Shown one piece after another: positions 54,670 to 64,000 of a DNA stretch of 64,000 nucleotides. The translations under genes were made by a program, and so were the position numbers. The stretch's first letter is position 1, and each line of letters starts with the position of its first letter. Source of the stretch: Sphingomonas psychrolutea (lineage in GTDB: Bacteria > Pseudomonadota > Alphaproteobacteria > Sphingomonadales > Sphingomonadaceae). The DNA lies in NCBI RefSeq assembly GCF_014636175.1, contig NZ_BMDW01000016.1, positions 1-64,000 on the forward strand, given 5' to 3'. The notes beneath the pieces are model-generated. The model was not told where the DNA came from, did no database searches, and saw only the letters and a list, made by a program, of their open reading frames with translations.

Positions 54670-54705
54670 CTACATCCGCTGCAACGAAGGAGGGACACTT
54701 CCACC

Positions 54706-57285
<2,580 letters not shown>

Positions 57286-57294
57286 CCGCACACG

Positions 57295-57327
57295 AAAAAG
57301 GGGCGGCTCCGTTGCCGGAACCGCCCC
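57295..57327 (-). terminator. Intrinsic terminator of the downstream TonB receptor
   Basis: GGGGCGG (57300-57306) pairs with CCGCCCC (57321-57327), with further pairing inside. On the minus strand it is followed by TTTTTCG. It lies between the convergent clpB and receptor genes. Confidence 0.8.
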
Positions 57328-57352
57328 TTCTCAGGCCCTCGCTTGGTACCTC

Positions 57353-60235
57353 TTAGAACTTGAAGTTCGCGCCGCCGCGGAAGGTGCGGCCGACGATACC
57401 CTGCTGCGTCCAGGTCGGGTTGTAATTGACCGCCGCATAATTGGCCGGGTTGATCGGCGCCGAGGCGTCGAGCAAATTCACCGCGTTCAGGTAGAAGGTG
57501 AACTTGTCGTTGACCTTGAACTGACCGACCAGATCGAGCGTGAAGAAGCCCTTGGTCCGGCAGAACACATCGCCCGTGCCGTAGAGATTGTCGGCGCAGG
57601 TGTTGGCCCCGTGGCCGCTCTGGTCGACCGCGACGTTCTTGTAACCGCTGGTGTAATAAGCGGTTGCCGTCAGCGTGGTGGCACCGACCTGCATGCTGTT
57701 CATCCAATTGGCACGCCAGCGTGGCGTACCCGCACCCGAGGACAGAACATACGGCGCTTGCGTGCCGACATAGCTGTCGATGATGCCATCGCCCGGATCG
57801 AAATCATAGGTCAGGATTTCGGTGCCTTCGAGCCGGCTGGTAAAGCGGTTGCCGCCACCGAACTTGAAATCGGCCTGGACCGACACGTCGATCCCCGAGG
57901 TCTGCAGCGACGACGCATTGGCATAAGGCGAATTGACGATCAGCACCTTGCGAATCGCGTTGGGGAACAATGGATCGGGATCGTCCAGCGTCACGGTGTA
58001 GCCGGCCGGCAGCGCCGTTCCGGCATAGTAATTGGCGATCGCCGTGCCCGCGAGCGGACCGCCCGAGATCACATCGGTCTTCTTGATGTTATAGTAATCC
58101 GCCGTGACCGACAGCCAGCGCGTCGGCTGGAAGATCGCGCCGCCGGTGAAGCTGCGCGACTTTTCGGGCTTCAGGTTCGGGTTCGATGCGCTGTTATAGC
58201 CGAGCGAATAGCTCTGGACATAGGCGTTGTTGCCGTGCGCCGCGACGACGGCGGCGGGCGGGGTGGCCGAAGTATAGCCGATCACCGCGCCATTCTGCGA
58301 TTCGGCAAAGCTCGGTGCACGGAAGCCCTGCGTATAGGTCGCGCGCAGCGCAAGCGACCGGATCGGCGTAAACTTGATCGTCGCCTTGGGCGAGAATTTG
58401 CTGAACCCGTCCGAATAATGATCGAAACGACCGGCAGCACCCAGCTCGACCGACTTCAGCACGGGGGCCGAAATCTCGAAATAGCCCGCCGAAACCGTAC
58501 GCTTGCCCGATGCGGTGACGGCGTTGAGGCCGAGGAACGCATTGTTGGCATTGGCATTGGGGTTGTTCAGCTCCTCGCGCCGCACCGATCCGCCGATGCC
58601 GACCTGGAGCGGACCCCCGGGAAGCTCGAAGAAGCTCTTGGTCAGCGAGCCTTGCAGGAAATACAGCTGCCCCTTGGCCGAGTTCGACTGGGTTGGCGAA
58701 ACCTGATCGCGCACCGCCTGGCTGTTCTGCGACGGGTTGATGAAGTTGTAGCTGCCGGTGTTGATCGCGTTGGTCAGCCCGGCAATGTTGATATAGCCGG
58801 TGTTGGTGCCGACCAGATCGCTGCGCGCATAGCTAGCATCGAGCGAATAGGCCCAATCGTCGCCAAACTTGCCGGCAATGCCGGCGGCGACGCGGTACAC
58901 GTCATTCTCGGTCGTCGATGTCTGCGGCAGATCACCGAACGCGTAGGAGATCTGCGCGCCGAGACCCGATGCCGCGTAGGGGTTTTGCGGGTTGAGCTGA
59001 CCGTTGGCGAGCAGGGCCGGAAGCACGATGTTGGTGCTGTTGATCGGGTTACGCTGACGGATCGTGAACGGCGCCGCTGTCGAGAAGACGCGGCTGTGAT
59101 AGTAAGTTCCGGTCACATAGGCCTGCGCCCGGTCGCCGACTTGCAGCGTGCCGTGGATCGTCGCGCCATAGCGCTCCTGCTCGGGCGCGATCGTGCCATA
59201 TTGCGTCGTGTTCTGCTCGCAATAGGCGCCGGTTGCATCGTTGCGCGTGATCGTGCCGGTCACGCATCCAGCCGGGTTCAGGACTTGGGTCAGCGCACCC
59301 GGCACCGCGACACCCGAATAGATATTGCCGGGCGTATAGGTTGCAGGCCGCACCACCGCTGCGATCGCTGCCGACCGGTTGCCAAACGCACCCAGCGACG
59401 CGCTGTTGTTGTTCAGGCCGCCGATCGAGGTCAGATCGGCCGTGTTGTACGGGAAGCCGCGATCGGCGACCGAGATGAGATTGTCCTTCTCATATTCGCC
59501 GTTGATATAGACGTTGAAGCCCTGCACCTTCAGATCGCCATAACCAGCGGTCAGCGTCGCGCGGCGCTCGCCGCCGTCGCCGCGCTGCGAAACACCGGCC
59601 TCGACCGTGCCTTCGAACCCCTGGATTTCCTTGCGCGTGATGATGTTGACCACGCCGCCGATCGCATCCGCGCCATATGTTGCCGACGCGCCGTCCTTGA
59701 GCACTTCGATCCGGTCGATCGTGCTCTTGGGGATCGAGTTCAAGTCGACAAAGGCGCGCTGGCCGTCATCGGCATAGGGATAATTGACGGTGCGGACACC
59801 GTCGATGAGCACAAGCGTCGAGTTGACGCTGAGCCCGCGCAGCGAGACCGCTGCCGAACCCGAACCGAAGCCCGCGGCAAACGCCGTCGGGATCGACCCC
59901 GAGTTATCAGCCGAAATCGAGCGGACCGCATCGGCGACATTGGTGATGCCCGCGCGCTGCAGATTTTCGCTGGTCAGCACCGTGATCGGCGAGGCGGTTT
60001 CGGTATTGAGACGACGGAACAGCGTGCCCGTAACGACGATATCGCTGCCCTGGTCGCTTTGATCGGCGGCTTGCGCCTTCGGGTTGACCGGTGCCGCGCT
60101 GGTGGCGGCGGTCGCGCCGGCCTGCGCCTGGTCCTGCGCGAACGCGGGCGCTGCGCTCAGCGCGAGCAGCAGCGCGCCTGTGGCGGCACCGGACAACAAA
60201 ACGGGCTTGCGGATGGTCGAGGTCATTCGGGTCAC
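57353..60235 (-). CDS. TonB-dependent receptor (large, RpfN/oligosaccharide-type layout)
   Basis: 960 residues from GTG 60235, which has AAGGAA 6 nt upstream; ATG 60226 is the alternative. Signal peptide (LLLALSAAPAFAQ), a DIVVTGTLFRR TonB-box region, the plug with AVSLRGLSVNSTLVLIDGVR and GASATYGADAIGGVVNIIT, and a barrel ending TFRGGANFKF. Such large receptors in sphingomonads often import oligosaccharides or peptides, but the substrate is unknown. It converges with clpB. Confidence 0.93.
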   Translation of the reverse strand: MTRMTSTIRKPVLLSGAATGALLLALSAAPAFAQDQAQAGATAATSAAPVNPKAQAADQSDQGSDIVVTGTLFRRLNTETASPITVLTSENLQRAGITNVADAVRSISADNSGSIPTAFAAGFGSGSAAVSLRGLSVNSTLVLIDGVRTVNYPYADDGQRAFVDLNSIPKSTIDRIEVLKDGASATYGADAIGGVVNIITRKEIQGFEGTVEAGVSQRGDGGERRATLTAGYGDLKVQGFNVYINGEYEKDNLISVADRGFPYNTADLTSIGGLNNNSASLGAFGNRSAAIAAVVRPATYTPGNIYSGVAVPGALTQVLNPAGCVTGTITRNDATGAYCEQNTTQYGTIAPEQERYGATIHGTLQVGDRAQAYVTGTYYHSRVFSTAAPFTIRQRNPINSTNIVLPALLANGQLNPQNPYAASGLGAQISYAFGDLPQTSTTENDVYRVAAGIAGKFGDDWAYSLDASYARSDLVGTNTGYINIAGLTNAINTGSYNFINPSQNSQAVRDQVSPTQSNSAKGQLYFLQGSLTKSFFELPGGPLQVGIGGSVRREELNNPNANANNAFLGLNAVTASGKRTVSAGYFEISAPVLKSVELGAAGRFDHYSDGFSKFSPKATIKFTPIRSLALRATYTQGFRAPSFAESQNGAVIGYTSATPPAAVVAAHGNNAYVQSYSLGYNSASNPNLKPEKSRSFTGGAIFQPTRWLSVTADYYNIKKTDVISGGPLAGTAIANYYAGTALPAGYTVTLDDPDPLFPNAIRKVLIVNSPYANASSLQTSGIDVSVQADFKFGGGNRFTSRLEGTEILTYDFDPGDGIIDSYVGTQAPYVLSSGAGTPRWRANWMNSMQVGATTLTATAYYTSGYKNVAVDQSGHGANTCADNLYGTGDVFCRTKGFFTLDLVGQFKVNDKFTFYLNAVNLLDASAPINPANYAAVNYNPTWTQQGIVGRTFRGGANFKF

Positions 60236-60456
60236 ATGTGGTTCCTTGCGTGACGCGCGCACCGCTTTCGAAGCAGTGCCGCGGAGTGGCAAGTCTCGTG
60301 ATCCGACGCATAAACGCATGCTCGGCCCCCCGAGACATGGCGGCTGAATGACTCCGCTGCGGATGGCTGTAAACCCGCAGCGGCGCGCGTTCCGGTACTT
60401 TAGAATGAGGCTGTCACTGAAAAGACACAAATCGTAACATCATCGAAACGAACCAT

Positions 60457-61395
60457 TTACTCGGCGCGTGGCATCGGTCCGGCGACCAGCAGCGGGTCGA
60501 TCTTGGCGTCGCGCCACTTGAGGCTCCAGTGGAGATGCGGCCCCGTCGCGCGCCCGGTCATGCCCGACAAAGCGACCGGCTGGCCGCGCAGCACGCGCTG
60601 CCCCACGTGCACGTCGATCCGCGAAAGATGCAGGAAGGCGGTGTTGAGCCCGGCGCCGTGATCGATCATCAGCAAATTGCCCTCCAGCGTGAAGGGATGG
60701 TCCGCCGCCAGGATCACCACGCCATCGGCAGGCGCGAGGATCACCGATCCGGTCGGTTTCGCAACATCGAGCCCCGAATGATACGATCCCGCCTCGTTAT
60801 TCTTGTAAATGCGCTGCGACCCGAACAGCGTCGAAATCCGCCCCGTCGTCGGCCACAGGAACGGTTGCCGCCAGCCTTGCGAATCCGACTGGATGCGACG
60901 CGCGGCGTTGATCTGCGCGAGTTCGGCGGGGCGAAGCCGATCGAAATCGGGCTGCGGCAGCGGGATTTTGGGCAGGCTGTCGAGCCGCGACACATCCCAG
61001 CCGCGCGGCGCGATCGTCAGCGTATCGCGCACCCGCCGCGCATCGTCGAGCGTCGCGACAAGCGTCGCGGTCGGCGCGGCGTCGCGGTCGAACCCGATCA
61101 GGAACCGGCCATCGGCGGCGACTGGCACATCCACGCCGTTGAAGCTGAGCAAGCTGGTGCCAGCGGGCGCAATGCCGATGACGATGCCGCCCTGGATCAT
61201 CGATCCGGAATAGCTGAAACTGTCGCGCACCGGCGCCTGGCGCGGCTGAACGGTCGGCTTGCGCGCGATCGGCGCGGGCGGGAGCGGTTGCACTTGGCGG
61301 ATTTCGGGCGCGGTGGTGCAGCTGCCCAGCGCGATCAGCGCGGCAAGGCCGATCGTCCAGCGTGCCACGCGCAAGCGCCCCCCGGCCCGTTTCAT
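60457..61395 (-). CDS. M23-family peptidoglycan endopeptidase, lipoprotein
   Basis: 312 residues. Lipoprotein signal with lipobox ALGSC, a linker, an N-terminal beta domain (SGSMIQGGIVIGIAPAG), and an intact LytM domain: YHSGLDVA (H-x-x-x-D), FLHLSRIDVHVGQRV and GPHLHWSLKW (H-x-H). Unlike the EnvC-like protein at 17759, all zinc ligands are present. ATG 61395 overlaps the DUF2093 stop by 4 nt (ATGA). Confidence 0.93.
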   Translation of the reverse strand: MKRAGGRLRVARWTIGLAALIALGSCTTAPEIRQVQPLPPAPIARKPTVQPRQAPVRDSFSYSGSMIQGGIVIGIAPAGTSLLSFNGVDVPVAADGRFLIGFDRDAAPTATLVATLDDARRVRDTLTIAPRGWDVSRLDSLPKIPLPQPDFDRLRPAELAQINAARRIQSDSQGWRQPFLWPTTGRISTLFGSQRIYKNNEAGSYHSGLDVAKPTGSVILAPADGVVILAADHPFTLEGNLLMIDHGAGLNTAFLHLSRIDVHVGQRVLRGQPVALSGMTGRATGPHLHWSLKWRDAKIDPLLVAGPMPRAE

Positions 61396-61589
61396 CCGCT
61401 CATCGCCGCCGTCGCCAGCGCGGGCGTCGCATAGGCCTCCTGCCGCGCGACGCTCCAATAGCGCAAATCGTCGAGCGCGATCCGCACGCCCGATGTCGCG
61501 CAGACAACATGGTCGCCCGGGCTGAGCACGCGAAAACCGTTCGCCATGAAATGGAGCCGCGCTGCGCGATCGGTGTTGGACATCAGCAT
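61392..61589 (-). CDS. DUF2093 family protein
   Basis: 65 residues: ARLHFMANGFRVLSPGDHVVCA, then GVRIALDDLRYWSVARQEAY, the DUF2093 consensus. Function unknown. Start is ATG 61589 or 61583; the latter gives MSNTDRAARL. It overlaps the M23 gene and lies 12 bp after xseA on the same strand. Confidence 0.88.
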   Translation of the reverse strand: MLMSNTDRAARLHFMANGFRVLSPGDHVVCATSGVRIALDDLRYWSVARQEAYATPALATAAMSG

Positions 61590-61601
61590 AAGACGCGCTC
61601 G

Positions 61602-62993
61602 CTACAAAAGGGTTGGTTGGTCGGGTTTGACTGCATCATAAGCTTTGCCGACGCTGCGCTCAACCTTCGCATCGACTTGCCCGTCGCGGAAATGCAGCGT
61701 GACCGCGCCCGCACCGCGCGCCGCCTCGGCGGATCCGACCACCGCGCCGGAGGGCCGCGCCGAAACGAAGGCGTAGCCGCGATCGAGGATCGCGTTCGGC
61801 CCGAGCGTTTCGACCAGCCGCCATGTCGCCTTTACCCGGTCCCGCGCGCGTTCGAGCTGGCGCTCCAGCGTCGACAGCCGCAGCGCCGCGCTTGAGCGAT
61901 CGAGCTGCCCACGCGCGACGCCCACGCGCCGCTCTAACCCGCGGTCGAGCCGCGCGCCGAGATCGTCGGCGCGCTGCCGCTGCGGCCCGAGCAAGGCGTC
62001 GCGGCGCGGCAGCACACGCACCAGCGCGTCGAGCCGTTCGCGCCCGCGCTGGTGATAGCGCCGCACGCATTTCTCGCTGCGCTGGCCATAGCCGCCCAGC
62101 GTCAGGCGCAAATCGGCGAGCACCGGCACCGCCATTTCCGCCGCCGCGGTCGGCGTCGGCGCGCGCAGATCGGCGGCGAAATCGGCGAGCGTGGTGTCGG
62201 TCTCATGCCCGACCGCCGAGATGATCGGGATGCGGCACGCCGCGATCGCGCGGACGACGACTTCCTCGTTGAACGCCCATAGGTCCTCGATCGAGCCGCC
62301 GCCGCGCGCGACGATGACGAGATCGGGGCGCGTCTCCGGCGGCATCGCATCGAACCCGCGCACCGCAGCGGCGATCTCCGCGGCGGAGCCAGCGCCCTGC
62401 ACCTTGACCGGCCACACCAGCACATGCGTTGGGCAGCGATCCTCGAGCCGGTGCAGAATGTCACGGATCACCGCGCCCGTCGGCGAGGTGACCACGCCGA
62501 TCCGCGCGGGCAGGAATGGCAAGCGCTGCTTGATCGAGGCCGCGAACAGCCCCTCCCCCGCCAGCTTGGCCTTCAACTTTTCGAGCAAAGCCATCAGCGC
62601 GCCTTCGCCCGCCAATTCCATGCGATCGATCACGATCTGATATTTGGAGCGGCCCGGATAGGTGGTGACCTTGCCGGTCGCGATCACCTCCGCCCCGTCC
62701 TGCGGGGTGAAGCCCAATTGCGCGACATTGCCCTTCCAGATCACGCCGTCGATAACGGCATTTTCGTCCTTCAGGCTGAGATAGGCATGGCCCGAGGCAA
62801 CGCGCTTATAGCCCGAAATCTCGCCGCGCAGCCGGACATGGCCAAATTCGCTCTCAACCACGCGCTTCAATTTGTTGGCGAGCTCGCCGACGCCCATCAC
62901 CGAATTACCGGGGCTTACGTTGTCGTCAGGCGCGCTGTCGGCTAGCAGGCGCGCTGCTGCATCGAACAACACGTCGCTTTGAGGGTCCGCCAT
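61602..62993 (-). CDS. xseA: Exodeoxyribonuclease VII large subunit
   Basis: 463 residues. N-terminal OB-fold ([40 protein letters not shown]), catalytic domain with [19 protein letters not shown] and [16 protein letters not shown], then the coiled-coil arm that binds XseB (not in this window). ATG 62993 is the natural start; its first base pairs with the first base of the divergent purD start. Confidence 0.95.
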   Translation of the reverse strand: MADPQSDVLFDAAARLLADSAPDDNVSPGNSVMGVGELANKLKRVVESEFGHVRLRGEISGYKRVASGHAYLSLKDENAVIDGVIWKGNVAQLGFTPQDGAEVIATGKVTTYPGRSKYQIVIDRMELAGEGALMALLEKLKAKLAGEGLFAASIKQRLPFLPARIGVVTSPTGAVIRDILHRLEDRCPTHVLVWPVKVQGAGSAAEIAAAVRGFDAMPPETRPDLVIVARGGGSIEDLWAFNEEVVVRAIAACRIPIISAVGHETDTTLADFAADLRAPTPTAAAEMAVPVLADLRLTLGGYGQRSEKCVRRYHQRGRERLDALVRVLPRRDALLGPQRQRADDLGARLDRGLERRVGVARGQLDRSSAALRLSTLERQLERARDRVKATWRLVETLGPNAILDRGYAFVSARPSGAVVGSAEAARGAGAVTLHFRDGQVDAKVERSVGKAYDAVKPDQPTLL

Positions 62994-64000
62994 TGAATGT
63001 CCTGCTGATCGGTTCGGGTGGTCGCGAACATGCGCTCGCGTGGAAGCTGGCGCAATCGTCGCGCCTCGGTACACTGTTCGCTGCGCCCGGCAATCCGGGC
63101 ATTGCGGCGCATGCGCAGATCGTCGCGCTCGACGTGTCCGATCATGCCGCCGTGGTTGCGTTTTGCGCGGCAGAAGCGGTCGAACTCGTCATCATCGGCC
63201 CCGAAGCGCCGTTGGTCGATGGCCTTGGCGATAGCGTTCGCGCAGCCGGCATCGCGGTATTCGGACCCGACAAGGCCGCCGCGCAGCTCGAAGGATCGAA
63301 GGCCTTTACCAAAGCAGTGTGCGACCGCGCGGGCATTCCGACCGCAGGTTATGTCCACGCCACCAGCCGCGCCCAGGCACGCGCCGCGCTCGACAAATTC
63401 GGCGTGCCGGTCGTGATCAAGGCCGACGGCCTCGCCGCAGGCAAGGGCGTGACCGTCGCCACGACGCGCGAGGAAGCCGAGGGCGCGCTGGCCGACCTGT
63501 TCGGCCTGCGTGGTGGCGAAGCGGTGATTGAGGAATTTCTGGAAGGCGAGGAAGTCAGCCTGTTCGTGCTGACCGACGGCACCGCCATCCTGCCATTCGG
63601 CACCGCGCAGGATCACAAGCGCGTCGGCGACGGCGATACCGGGCCGAACACCGGCGGGATGGGCGCCTACAGCCCGGCGCGCGTCCTCACACCCGAACTG
63701 GAGGCGCGCGCACTCGACGAAATCGTCCGCCCGACGGTGGCGGCCATGGCGGCTGCGGGGACGCCGTTTTCGGGCGTGCTCTATGCCGGGCTGATGCTGA
63801 CCGCCGATGGCCCCAAGCTGATCGAATATAACGCCCGCTTCGGCGACCCCGAATGTCAGGTGCTGATGGCGCGGCTCGACGAGGATTTGCTCGATATCCT
63901 GCTCGCGGTGGCGACGGGCACGCTGGGGACGCGCGGTCCGGCCAAGTGGCGCGACGCGACCGCGCTCACGGTGGTGATCGCGGCCAAGGGCTATCCCGGC
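62993..64000 (+). CDS. purD: Phosphoribosylamine-glycine ligase (partial, 3' end beyond window)
   Basis: The first 336 residues of the ATP-grasp GAR synthetase. It begins [19 protein letters not shown] after a TTG start at 62993, with GAGGG 7 nt upstream. ATP-grasp parts include [40 protein letters not shown] and [16 protein letters not shown]. The frame is open to the last base. Third purine gene of the window. Its promoter must lie inside xseA coding sequence. Confidence 0.96.
   Translation, partial: MNVLLIGSGGREHALAWKLAQSSRLGTLFAAPGNPGIAAHAQIVALDVSDHAAVVAFCAAEAVELVIIGPEAPLVDGLGDSVRAAGIAVFGPDKAAAQLEGSKAFTKAVCDRAGIPTAGYVHATSRAQARAALDKFGVPVVIKADGLAAGKGVTVATTREEAEGALADLFGLRGGEAVIEEFLEGEEVSLFVLTDGTAILPFGTAQDHKRVGDGDTGPNTGGMGAYSPARVLTPELEARALDEIVRPTVAAMAAAGTPFSGVLYAGLMLTADGPKLIEYNARFGDPECQVLMARLDEDLLDILLAVATGTLGTRGPAKWRDATALTVVIAAKGYPG

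Noticed and set aside
54600..54705. Heat-shock sigma factor promoter for clpB
   Set aside because: CCCTTG and CTACAT are present with an 18-bp spacer, but they do not match the alphaproteobacterial RpoH consensus well enough.

Overview
The window is a high-GC alphaproteobacterial chromosome segment, most likely from Sphingomonas or a close relative (Sphingomonadaceae). Support comes from the Coq7-type ubiquinone hydroxylase, GapR (DUF2312), a CtpA/EnvC/RlmH/RsfS/NadD/ProA cluster, a RodZ-CpoB-TilS-FtsH cluster, two large TonB-dependent receptors, frequent 4-nt stop/start overlaps and many palindromic intergenic repeats. The genus is an inference; no rRNA or other taxonomic marker is present.

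Layout. (1) 1-2948: the edge of an integrated element: a DUF4917 (SIR2-like fold) gene broken by a frameshift, a tyrosine integrase, and a 105-bp perfect inverted repeat enclosing both, next to tRNA-Leu(CAG). (2) 3084-12858: an NDUFA9-like NAD-binding protein, uppP, glutamate synthase gltD and gltB with a complete MNT/HEPN toxin-antitoxin pair between them, a GST-fold protein (FzlA-like) and csaA. (3) 12850-19923: minus-strand membrane and envelope genes (two membrane proteins, a secreted protein, coq7, dsbB, ctpA, a degenerate LytM/EnvC protein), then rlmH and rsfS. (4) 19932-22371: nadD, a ParE/antitoxin pair and proA. (5) 22438-32249: a DUF3667 protein, a small secreted protein, ftsH, tilS, cpoB, rodZ, ptsP and an LprI-domain protein. 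(6) 32301-36185: ruvB, an unknown ORF, hicA, hicB, ruvA, ruvC and yebC. (7) 36279-44389: a HEPN-motif protein, gapR, DUF1244, pyk, a HAD phosphatase, rpmJ, a lipoprotein, an M14 carboxypeptidase, gpmA, purE and purK. (8) 44524-60235: secreted hydrolases (CocE/NonD, M16, S45 acylase) and two TonB-dependent receptors flanking clpB. (9) 60457-64000: an M23 lipoprotein, DUF2093, xseA and the 5' part of purD.

Most of the segment is housekeeping: nitrogen assimilation (GltBD), glycolysis (Pyk, GpmA), purine synthesis (PurE, PurK, PurD), NAD and proline synthesis, Holliday-junction processing (RuvABC), and cell envelope maintenance. The accessory signal is unusual in its placement. Three toxin-antitoxin modules of three different families (MNT/HEPN, ParDE-like, HicBA) each sit inside a conserved operon (gltD-gltB, proA-nadD, ruvA-ruvB) and are joined to at least one host gene by a 4-nt ATGA- or GTGA-type overlap. 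A fourth protein with an RNase-type HEPN motif sits alone beside gapR. The best candidates for further work are this nested arrangement and the DUF4917/integrase unit at tRNA-Leu.
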